IMG/VR virus record: IMGVR_UViG_3300006621_000087
Coordinates: 72,897-100,061 of that record
Origin: a virus
Direction: 5' to 3' (one strand)
DNA length: 27,165 nucleotides
In this document: positions 9,901 to 16,219 of the stretch, piece after piece
How positions within the stretch are numbered: position 1 is the first letter of the stretch
Layout: each line of letters starts with the position of its first letter
Position numbers and translations under genes: made by a program
The notes under the pieces: generated by a model
The model's database searches: none
What the model saw: the letters and a program-made list of their open reading frames with translations, nothing else
What the model was told of the DNA's origin: nothing

Positions 9901-11755
9901 AATATATACAATATCTGGTTTAACAGAAAGTTCTGGTTACTTCGATGTTGATTGTGCATTTGTAAGCGGATCAGTATCGAACTTTAGTCAAGACGCAGAT
10001 GTTATTATTACGTTTGCTAGAACTGGTGACATTGGTCCAGCAGGTATTCAGGGTCTTCAAGGTTTTGAAGGATTCCAAGGATCTCAAGGTCTACAAGGTG
10101 GACCAGGTGAAGCTGGTATCCAAGGCTTCCAAGGAATGCAAGGTACTCAAGGTTTCCAAGGTCAAGCAGGATTTGTTGGTGGCGACGGTACACAAGGTTC
10201 ACAGGGTACTCAAGGTACACAATCTGTTCAAGGTATTGCTGGTGCTGATGGAGACGAAGGTTTCCAAGGATCACAAGGTACTCAAGGTTTCCAAGGTACA
10301 GCTAATCAAGGTACACAAGGTTTCCAAGGCTTCCAAGGTTTTGCTGGAGTCGGTGCTACCGGTATTCAGGGTTTCCAAGGTATTCAAGGTGACGCATTAC
10401 AAGGACACCAAGGTATTCAGGGTGACTTAGGTCCTCCAGGAGCTGGTATTCAAGGTATCCAAGGTCCACAAGGTATTGAAGGCGAAGTTGGCGACGAAGG
10501 TATTCAAGGTCTTCAAGGTTTAACTGGTATCGGTGAAGGCGGTGTTCAAGGTATCCAAGGTATCGACGGCGACGACGGTGTTCAAGGTTTCCAAGGTGAC
10601 GCCGGAGACGGTATTCAAGGTACTCAAGGTTTCCAAGGTCCAGCTGGTATCGGTGATGAGGGTGTACAGGGCTTCTTCGGTTTCCAAGGTACACAGGGTC
10701 TTATCGGTGATCTCGGTGAAGGCGGTTCTCAAGGTGTTCAAGGCTTCTTGGGTATTCAAGGTTTCCAAGGTCTTGGCGGTGGATTGGGTAATGATGGTAA
10801 CCAAGGTGCTCAAGGTTTCCAAGGTGACTTAGGTTTCCAAGGTCCTCCAGGAGTTGGTTCACAGGGTATTCAAGGTTCTCAAGGTGTTCAAGGTGATCTT
10901 GGTATTCAAGGTTTCCCAGGTCAAGGTACACAAGGTATTCAAGGTACTCAGGCTGCTCAAGGTTTCCAAGGTGAACGCGGATTCCAAGGTACTCAAGGTA
11001 TGCAGGGCTTTGGTCCTGAAGGTGGAGTTAACAACCTACAGAATATTCACGAAACAGGATTACAAGGTACTCCAGTATTCATAACAATGTTCGAAGGTGG
11101 TAACACATCTAGACCAATGATGGGTACAACTGGTCCAAACCCAGGTGGAGAATCTAACTTCTTCTATACTTCATCAGATGACGAATTAACAGTAGAAAAT
11201 ATCCAAGTTGAAGGTAACCTTACAGTTGTTGGTACATTAACAGCCGCAGGTATTGATGGTAACACAAGTTCTTTCTGGATTCCAGCTGATCAAACATTAG
11301 GATTCGGCGGTACTGGTAGTTCACCTTATGTAGAAACATTATACGAAACTTCTTCTAATGCATATGTTATTAGAGGCGATTCAGGTAACATGCCAACTGT
11401 TGCATTTAGAGGTGGCACAAACGCTGACGTATTTACATTCGATATGACAACTGGTGACTTTACTGCAACTGGTGATTTAAATGCTAACTCAGACGAAAGA
11501 TTAAAAGAGAATATCGTAACTATCGATTCTGCTCTTGAAAAAGTTTGTGATCTAAGAGGTGTTTACTTCGATATGAAATCAAGACCTGGTGTAAGAAAAG
11601 CCGGCTTTATTGCTCAAGAAATTGAAAATGTATTACCAGAAGTTGTTACTGAAGGAGATGATGGAATTAAGAGTGTTGCATATGGTAACGTTACTGCACT
11701 CATAGTAGAAGCAATTAAAGAACTTAAAGACGAAGTTAACGATCTTAAAGGCTAA
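6977..11755 (+). CDS. Collagen-like tail fibre protein with C-terminal Peptidase_S74 chaperone domain
   Basis: A complete 1592-aa protein, probably a trimeric virion fibre. Residues 1-54 form an N-terminal head. A short G-x-y stretch (55-77) and a small domain with WVYDGAVWVNIG follow. Five collagen-like arms made mostly of G-x-Q triplets (GFQ, GIQ, GTQ, GVQ, GLQ) lie at about 135-237, 376-496, 646-691, 817-891 and 1017-1349. They are separated by four related beta domains of about 125-150 residues, which share FNNxxxxxATKLxIDD-like cores and end in xFxxxGDxG. After a beta-rich region with VEGNLTVVGTLTAAG, the last 88 residues match the Peptidase_S74 intramolecular chaperone: NSDERLKENI with the putative nucleophile Ser1505, then AGFIAQEIENVLPEVV and a final helix. 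In that family the domain assists trimerisation and then cleaves itself off just before the Ser. An intrinsic terminator follows 22 nt after the stop. Confidence 0.9.
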   Translation: MAFRSISGSKIVGQGQPQQVPIQLDPAPYTGAVAYGSDGLIYVSNGTVWTAVGAGVQGTTGSTGPAGLQGLQGDYGPGFDVIGSVADVDAGGDQQLTLNTAFPSAALGNAVIDNADDELWVYDGAVWVNIGSFRGVQGFTGIQGLQGNQGTIGEEGIQGSRGFRGFQGTQGIQGFIGVQGLQGIQGNQGTQGPQGVQGVQGIQGDFGIQGTQGPQSIQGMQGTQGIQGDTGFQGFSGDDAGHVVEFRIKDDIVEADPGTGDMIMNGAPNPGDNFSAVTKIWIDDEAFYGVNLEGLYTAIAAVGTANKGIMKVTLRNNPSNYMIFQITGATDRTGYWELDVTFLSGDGIKSDFVQLNTPNPGTTTQLPTLVAFSLAGDQGIQGTQGVQGLQGLQGLQGLQGVQGPQSIQGTQGFQGFTGIQGMQGTQGVQGLQGDEGFQGSQGTQGHQGVQGTQGFQGTQGFQGTQGFQGVQGLQGDVGIQGYQGTQGFQGLQGLQGAVGWYGGLTYEWAFTNNVDPTTNPGISSWKINNTNVQNATKLVLDDIPLSNYTGELDEMFDWLAAIPGSSKGLVVIESFDDGNGPGGHHQVVYEFSAVNWDSSGTKTFVIFDVTYVGQYGLSSGNSYSWDLDVIGSGHTAKTLINFVPRGDAGIQGITGSQGAQGTQGLQGLQGTQGFQGTQGFQGVQGAQGIAGAYGGASFEYDFTPSTTPTGPASGLIKFNNTDLTAATIMRMSDTETNGANLDDYLRSLDDGGSAMLGYIKIVSIADPAEFLLYSLTGLVENSTYYNLSITYLTKSTNADATYFTNNTDIIFTFTRAGEQGLQGIQGIQGIQGFQGDLGFQGSTGAGAQGTDGFQGDLGFQGIQGFPGPIGPQGVQGFTGLQGGGGFQGSTGGFGGVTFDYTYSTNTAASDPSSTDSTGYLKFNNASLSNAAKLFIDDRDDNFVDIQPFLRTIDDSTSPIKGHFKVSEKATPANFVIYTISGLTESSGYFDVDCAFVSGSVSNFSQDADVIITFARTGDIGPAGIQGLQGFEGFQGSQGLQGGPGEAGIQGFQGMQGTQGFQGQAGFVGGDGTQGSQGTQGTQSVQGIAGADGDEGFQGSQGTQGFQGTANQGTQGFQGFQGFAGVGATGIQGFQGIQGDALQGHQGIQGDLGPPGAGIQGIQGPQGIEGEVGDEGIQGLQGLTGIGEGGVQGIQGIDGDDGVQGFQGDAGDGIQGTQGFQGPAGIGDEGVQGFFGFQGTQGLIGDLGEGGSQGVQGFLGIQGFQGLGGGLGNDGNQGAQGFQGDLGFQGPPGVGSQGIQGSQGVQGDLGIQGFPGQGTQGIQGTQAAQGFQGERGFQGTQGMQGFGPEGGVNNLQNIHETGLQGTPVFITMFEGGNTSRPMMGTTGPNPGGESNFFYTSSDDELTVENIQVEGNLTVVGTLTAAGIDGNTSSFWIPADQTLGFGGTGSSPYVETLYETSSNAYVIRGDSGNMPTVAFRGGTNADVFTFDMTTGDFTATGDLNANSDERLKENIVTIDSALEKVCDLRGVYFDMKSRPGVRKAGFIAQEIENVLPEVVTEGDDGIKSVAYGNVTALIVEAIKELKDEVNDLKG
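7379..7687 (+). repeat. Collagen-like arm 1 (G-x-Q triplets)
   Basis: About 34 Gly triplets with Gln usually in the third place and Phe, Ile, Leu, Val or Thr in the second. At DNA level this gives a 9-nt rhythm of GGT-NNN-CAA. One Gly-to-Ser interruption (QGPQSIQGMQG) lies near 7616-7640. A short additional G-x-y stretch precedes it at 7139-7210. Confidence 0.85.
8102..8464 (+). repeat. Collagen-like arm 2 (G-x-Q triplets)
   Basis: About 40 Gly triplets, dominated by QGFQGTQG and QGLQG units that are nearly identical at DNA level. It has the same PQSIQG interruption as arm 1. It lies between the first and second beta domains. Confidence 0.85.
8912..9049 (+). repeat. Collagen-like arm 3 (short)
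   Basis: About 15 triplets (QGLQGLQGTQGFQG type) between the second and third beta domains. It is the shortest of the five arms. Confidence 0.8.
9425..9649 (+). repeat. Collagen-like arm 4
   Basis: About 25 Gly triplets between the third and fourth beta domains. It is more mixed than the others, with GFPGPIGPQG-type Pro-containing triplets and a Gly-rich end (QGGGGFQGSTGG). Confidence 0.8.
10025..11023 (+). repeat. Collagen-like arm 5 (longest)
   Basis: About 110 Gly triplets, one third of all the collagen-like sequence in the gene. Acidic and Pro-containing triplets (GDA, GDE, GPP) are mixed with G-x-Q units. Irregularities include a register slip at GTANQGTQG, Gly-to-Ser at TQSVQG and Gly-to-Ala at TQAAQG. 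The repeat composition also opens long reading frames in other frames and on the - strand that are not genes. Confidence 0.85.
11489..11752 (+). other. Peptidase_S74 intramolecular chaperone domain
   Basis: This region encodes residues 1505-1592 of the collagen-like fibre. It opens with SDERLKENI, the family signature, in which the Ser is the expected autocleavage nucleophile. AGFIAQEIENVLPEVV, a VAYGNVTALIVEAIKEL helix and a terminal coiled segment follow. Size and order agree with chaperone domains known from endosialidases and tail spikes. Confidence 0.85.
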
Positions 11756-11777
11756 TAGAATTTGCACGTGACAAATA

Positions 11778-11799
11778 GGGGGCTTCCGCCCCCTTTTTT
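11778..11799 (+). terminator. Strong intrinsic terminator
   Basis: A perfect 6-bp GC stem (GGGGGC / GCCCCC) closes a TTCC loop and is followed at once by six T. It lies 22 nt after the stop of the collagen-like fibre gene and before the late promoter of the next gene, so it separates two transcription units. Confidence 0.93.
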
Positions 11800-11823
11800 C
11801 GATATTATCCTATGTTGTTCTAT

Positions 11824-11831
11824 TATAAATA
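11824..11831 (+). promoter_or_regulatory. T4-type late promoter (TATAAATA)
   Basis: An exact match to the T4 late-promoter box, in the 113-nt gap after the terminator. Transcription would start near 11837 (inferred from the T4 spacing), leaving a leader of about 32 nt before the ATG at 11869. In T4 this box is read by gp55 sigma with gp33 and the sliding clamp gp45. Confidence 0.85.
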
Positions 11832-11868
11832 AAGAAAAATAGCTTTTATAAAAGAGATAATAGATAAG

Positions 11869-12198
11869 ATGAGTAGTTCCCAATTAAACATTTATATAGA
11901 CCAAGGTACAGATTTTAGGCTTACCGTCGAATTATTTGATGACGATGACTTAGATCTGCCAATAGCGAATTATTCTTTTTTCGGAGATATAAGAAAGCTA
12001 TACTCTTCAAAAAGAACCGCGGAGTTTGAATTTGAAAAAAATGAAAATGATATTACTTTAAAACTGGATGCGCTTGTTACAAGTCAGCTCAAGCCAGGAA
12101 AGTATCAATATGACGTGATTATGAGAAAACCAACCGGAGAATTGTCAAAAATAGTTGATGGAATAGTATTCGTTGTATCAACAATCACGGAGGTATAG
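11869..12198 (+). CDS. Small beta-rich structural protein, BppU-N-like (109 aa)
   Basis: A complete 109-aa protein, the first gene after the late promoter. It reads as one compact beta domain: LNIYIDQGTDFRLTVELFDD, IANYSFFGDIRKLYSS, EFEFEKNENDITLKLDA, LKPGKYQYDVIMRKPTGE, then VDGIVFVVSTITEV. The order QGTDFxLxVxLxDDD ... F/GxIRKxYSS ... LxPGxYxYDVxMxxP is common in small phage proteins encoded just before tail fibres, resembling the N-terminal domain of siphophage baseplate protein BppU. An adaptor joining fibres to the baseplate is plausible but inferred. The upstream ribosome site is weak (GAG at 11854-11856). The stop lies 2 nt before the next GTG. Confidence 0.75.
   Translation: MSSSQLNIYIDQGTDFRLTVELFDDDDLDLPIANYSFFGDIRKLYSSKRTAEFEFEKNENDITLKLDALVTSQLKPGKYQYDVIMRKPTGELSKIVDGIVFVVSTITEV
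12189..12193 (+). promoter_or_regulatory. Shine-Dalgarno GGAGG selecting the GTG start at 12201
   Basis: GGAGG lies 7 nt before GTG 12201, within the final codons of the 109-aa gene. No ATG is suitably placed nearby. The resulting N-terminus (MAVKVKVGQTKNIRLV) resembles that of fibre proteins in related phages, which supports the GTG. Confidence 0.7.
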
Positions 12199-12200
12199 GT

Positions 12201-15200
12201 GTGGCCGTAAAAGTTAAAGTTGGTCAAACTAAAAATATTCGCCTCGTAGCAGCAGGCGAAAAAAGACCGGTCATTGTACCAGATTCTATTGCATTAGGTA
12301 TAGATACAGTAGGCGAATATGTTCGCGCAATAGACGGCGGACAAGGTATTATCATAACACCAGAAAATGATACCGAATCAGCAAACCTTGTAATATCACA
12401 TTCCAATACAAGTTCAGTAGCAAACACAGTTAATAGTAGCTTACAATTTTTACAAAATGCTACTTTTGATACGTTTGGTCACGTACTTGGTGTTTCCAAT
12501 TCAGGATTAAATGCTAATAACTTTGTTGTTGCAGATGGTTTAATCAATACAAAAGATTTTACAATTGGTAACACATCAATTACGTTAGGCGAATCAACTA
12601 ACGAATTAAGAGAATTAAATCTTATAGAAGCTGGCGAATTTAGTATTACTGCTAATACTATTTCGGTACCAGCAGATCTTAACTTTGATCTCGCCAATTC
12701 AGACTCAGTAGTTAATATTGGTACTCATCGTATTATTAACGTTGAAGATCCAGTTAATCAACAAGACGTAGTTAACAAAAGATATTTAGAATTTGAATTA
12801 GATCGAGTAGAAACAACTATTAAGGTGTTCGATGACCCGATCTTGCCCACTGATGCTACCAATAAAAGATATGTAGATAATATTGTTAAAGGTCTGGTAG
12901 TACGTCCATCAGCTCTTGGTGCAACTACAGCCGATCTCGGGGCAACTTTTGAGCAAGGTAATAACACATATTCAGATACACTTACTCTACCTCCAGTCAA
13001 TGTTTTATATATCGATGATATTACTACTTGGGATATTGGAGATAACTTACTTGTAAAAGATCAAAATGATGCTACTCAAAACGGTTCATATGATCTTATC
13101 CAACAAGGTAGTGCTAATACTGCTTGGGTATTCCAAAGAACAGTTTGGTCAAACGAAGATTCAGAACTTCCAGGTTCATATGAGTTTGTTACAGATGGTA
13201 CAGTAAACGGCGGAACTGGTTGGGTTGCAACAGTTGAAGACGCATCTTCGTTCAGTATTAATGACGACGATGTTACTTGGACTCAGTTCCAAGGCGAAGG
13301 AACATTCTTAGCTGGTAATGGTTTAACACTTAATGGTACTGAATTTAATGTTGATAGTACTTTACCACTTACAGCAATTACTCCTACAGGATCTGGTGAC
13401 GTTCTTACCATTTCAGGTGAAGGAGCATTAACGTTACCAGTAGGTTTATCTACTGATCGTCCTACTGCTGTACAAGGCATGGTACGATTTAATTCTAACG
13501 ACGGGCAATTCGAGGGATACGATGGTATTGCTTGGTCAGGTCTTGGCGGTGTTATTGATGTTGACCAAGATACAAAAATTACTGCAGAGTCAAGTCCTGG
13601 CGCTGACAATGATCAAATACAAGTTTTTGCCGGTGGCACATTATCTGCAACCTTTGAAGCAAATAGAGTAGACTTTACTGGTGATGTTGGTATTGCTGGT
13701 AATCTTACAATCGGTGATCAAGATTCAGATACAGTAGCGTTTGCCGCAGACGTTACATCTCATATCATACCAGATCAAGATAGAATTTATTCTCTTGGTT
13801 CTGCATCTAAAAACTGGCATAAAATTCATGTCGATACTATTACAAGTTCTGATGAAACGATAGTATTCGATACAAATGGCGCTGTTAAAATGCCATCAGC
13901 AAATACTGCTTTAAGACCAATTGGTCAAGCAGGTATGCTACGATTTAATACAGATGAAGGAAGGTTTGAAGGATACGATGGAAGTATCTGGACAGGTCTT
14001 GCCGGATCGGTAATCGACTTAGATAAAAATACTTATATCATTGCTGAAACTTCGGCCGGTGCAAATAACAATGAACTAGATTTCTACACCGATGCCGTTC
14101 AGAGAATGCAAATCAATGATCAAGGTAATCTATTATTTGGTTCTAACCTTGATAAGCTGATAATTAATTATAACACAGGTGACATGTTTGTCAACGGTTT
14201 ATTAACAGCAACCAATGATTTAACTATTAATCCTGTTGGCGATATTAATGTTGCAAACAATACTATTACTGGTCTTGCAGAACCTGTTAATCCTGGTGAT
14301 GCAGTTAATCTTGGTTACCTTGATAATACATTCTCATCTGGTTTAACAATTATCGATCAGGCTAACACTTATACAGATGGTGTTAACTTACTTTCAAGTC
14401 CAACAATCGATCTTGGTCGTGGTCTTGAATTACAAGAATTAGATTCAGCAAATAATAGCTTTAAGATTGGTCTAGATGATCCTATGACAGGATCTGAAGG
14501 TATGTATGGTACTGATGGATTTACACCTCGTATCAGAATTACACCTGACGGTCGTATTGATTTTGCTACAGATATTCCACTGGAATTACAAGCTAACGCG
14601 ATTCCAAACTTTACAGAAACATCTCGTGATATTATTGGTCTTATGTTTACCGATGGTGTTCACGAAGGTATTATCGTTGTAAACGATGATGCTAACGACG
14701 TTATTAATCTTTTAGCAAATGACTTCAATATTACTTTAGCTGGAGATCTTAGCGGTACTTCAACAGTTTCAAGATTAACAAATACTACTGTTACTGCCTC
14801 CATTACAGCTGATTATATATCGCATGTAACAAGTGATGATGCAAATACAGGTATTATTGTTACACATACACCTGGACCAAATTCTAACTCAGCTATCGAA
14901 GTTGATTATACAGAACTTAACACAAGATATATCACAACATCTGGTGGTGAATCTTCTGGTAACATTATTGCTCCAAGATTTGTAGATTCAGATAATACTC
15001 AATTCTATGTAGATCCTAATGGAACTTCACGACTTAATAAAGCTGAATTTGGCTTTGGTTCCACATTCGCAGAAATTAAAATGCGCGATGGACCAGGAAG
15101 CTTCTCGCACTTATATTCAAGTGGCGGTAAAATTGGTTTCCTTGATAATACATTTAACTATGCTGCTTTCTCAGAAAGATCAACCGGTAACTGGGTTGTA

Positions 15201-16157
15201 CAAAACGGTAATGTATTAGCTGAAAAATTTGTAGATCACGATTCTCAAACATATTTCTTACATCCAGGCGGTACTGATTCGTACTTAAAACAAATTCAGA
15301 TACAAGATAAACTTGTTGTCGATGATGTAAGTATTGGTGGGGATGTAGGCGCAAGAACTATTAAAGTAACTTCTGGTATACTTGATATTGAATCCAATGA
15401 TGGAGTAAGTATTGACGCAGCTGGAAATGATATCGATGTTAATAGTTCTAAAATTACCAACCTTTTAAATCCAACTGCTAACCAAGACGCTGCAACTAAA
15501 TCATACGTTGATTCTGCAGCTCAAGGACTTAGAGTTATTCCTGCAGCACTCGCCGCAACAACAGCAGATCTAGGTGGATCGTTTAGTGCTGGGGTTATAA
15601 CTGCAGGATCTAACGGAGCATTTGTTCTTGATGGTGTAACTGCTTGGAGTGTTGGTGATAGAGTTCTTGTTAAAGATCAAACAAATCAAGAAGAAAATGG
15701 TTCGTATGATGTTACTGTAGTTGGTGATGCATCAACTCCTTGGGAACTTACTCGAGGCGAATACTTTAACGAATCAAGTGAAATTCCTGGATCATTCCAG
15801 TTTGTAACAGACGGTACTGTAAATATCAGTACAGGTTTTGTTGCTACCGTTACTGATGCCGAAACATTCGCTGTTAATACAGACGCTGTAGTTTGGTATC
15901 AATTCTCTGGAGCAGGTACATATACTGCCGGAGAAGCATTAACACTTACAGGTACAGAATTCTCTATTACTGATGGAGATATTGATAACGTAAAACTTGC
16001 TAATTCTTTGATAAATATCTCAGGAGAATCAGGTGCAAATACTGCTATTGCGTTAGGTGAAACCCTAACAATTGAAGGAACTGATGGAGTAGATACTACC
16101 ATTACATCCGGAAAGATTGAGATAGCAGTTAACATATTAGATGGTGGAACGTTCTAA
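12201..16157 (+). CDS. Modular tail fibre-like protein (1318 aa)
   Basis: A complete protein with a GTG start. It begins MAVKVKVGQTKNIRLV, then an FQNATFDTFGHVLGVSNS-like segment near residue 85. Two diverged copies of a larger module follow. Each starts with a DATNKRYVD or DAATKSYVD helix, continues into GLxVxPxALxATTADLG, then WxxGDxxLVKDQxxxxxNGSYD, EIPGSF/YxFVTDGTV and VWTQF/YQFSG, and ends TAGxxLTLxGTEF. They lie at about 213-384 and 1090-1270. Such modules are frequent in phage tail fibres. Between them are two copies of GMxRFNxxxGxFEGYDGxxW (near 427 and 578), each followed by VIDxDxxT. One APRFVDSDNTQFYVDPNGTS repeat (near 924) and one degenerate copy (near 1008, YFLHPGG) are of the type that dominates the gene at 18515. 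There is no signal peptide. It is a likely host-recognition or baseplate-attached fibre; the exact location is unknown. Confidence 0.82.
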   Translation: MAVKVKVGQTKNIRLVAAGEKRPVIVPDSIALGIDTVGEYVRAIDGGQGIIITPENDTESANLVISHSNTSSVANTVNSSLQFLQNATFDTFGHVLGVSNSGLNANNFVVADGLINTKDFTIGNTSITLGESTNELRELNLIEAGEFSITANTISVPADLNFDLANSDSVVNIGTHRIINVEDPVNQQDVVNKRYLEFELDRVETTIKVFDDPILPTDATNKRYVDNIVKGLVVRPSALGATTADLGATFEQGNNTYSDTLTLPPVNVLYIDDITTWDIGDNLLVKDQNDATQNGSYDLIQQGSANTAWVFQRTVWSNEDSELPGSYEFVTDGTVNGGTGWVATVEDASSFSINDDDVTWTQFQGEGTFLAGNGLTLNGTEFNVDSTLPLTAITPTGSGDVLTISGEGALTLPVGLSTDRPTAVQGMVRFNSNDGQFEGYDGIAWSGLGGVIDVDQDTKITAESSPGADNDQIQVFAGGTLSATFEANRVDFTGDVGIAGNLTIGDQDSDTVAFAADVTSHIIPDQDRIYSLGSASKNWHKIHVDTITSSDETIVFDTNGAVKMPSANTALRPIGQAGMLRFNTDEGRFEGYDGSIWTGLAGSVIDLDKNTYIIAETSAGANNNELDFYTDAVQRMQINDQGNLLFGSNLDKLIINYNTGDMFVNGLLTATNDLTINPVGDINVANNTITGLAEPVNPGDAVNLGYLDNTFSSGLTIIDQANTYTDGVNLLSSPTIDLGRGLELQELDSANNSFKIGLDDPMTGSEGMYGTDGFTPRIRITPDGRIDFATDIPLELQANAIPNFTETSRDIIGLMFTDGVHEGIIVVNDDANDVINLLANDFNITLAGDLSGTSTVSRLTNTTVTASITADYISHVTSDDANTGIIVTHTPGPNSNSAIEVDYTELNTRYITTSGGESSGNIIAPRFVDSDNTQFYVDPNGTSRLNKAEFGFGSTFAEIKMRDGPGSFSHLYSSGGKIGFLDNTFNYAAFSERSTGNWVVQNGNVLAEKFVDHDSQTYFLHPGGTDSYLKQIQIQDKLVVDDVSIGGDVGARTIKVTSGILDIESNDGVSIDAAGNDIDVNSSKITNLLNPTANQDAATKSYVDSAAQGLRVIPAALAATTADLGGSFSAGVITAGSNGAFVLDGVTAWSVGDRVLVKDQTNQEENGSYDVTVVGDASTPWELTRGEYFNESSEIPGSFQFVTDGTVNISTGFVATVTDAETFAVNTDAVVWYQFSGAGTYTAGEALTLTGTEFSITDGDIDNVKLANSLINISGESGANTAIALGETLTIEGTDGVDTTITSGKIEIAVNILDGGTF

Positions 16158-16168
16158 TTTATTAGAAC
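16151..16168 (+). other. Hairpin over the stop codon of the 1318-aa fibre gene
   Basis: GTTCTAA and TTAGAAC form a perfect 7-bp inverted repeat around a 4-nt TTTA loop, and the stop codon TAA lies in the left arm. It lacks a T-run, so it is not a convincing terminator; RNA stabilisation or a processing signal is possible. A 12-bp palindrome (AGCTATATAGCT, 16186-16197) follows in the same gap. No TATAAATA box is visible between 16158 and 16219. Confidence 0.4.
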
Positions 16169-16219
16169 ATATTAGTATATTAAAGAGCTATATAGCTATT
16201 ATAACAAAGGGACATAGAT

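Noticed and set aside
7379-11023. Short regular DNA repeats that might suggest a CRISPR array
   Set aside because: The period is 9 nt with no unique spacers, and the repeats are in frame with a collagen-like protein.
7365-11084. Many long open frames in other phases and on the - strand across the collagen-like gene
   Set aside because: They are translations of the 9-nt GGT-NNN-CAA repeat (Lys-Val or Leu-Glu-rich low-complexity proteins). They lack ribosome sites and disappear in the non-repeat beta domains.
16169-16219. Possible late promoter before the 744-aa fibre gene (TATTATAAC)
   Set aside because: It departs from TATAAATA at several key positions. Read-through from the promoter at 11824 is simpler.
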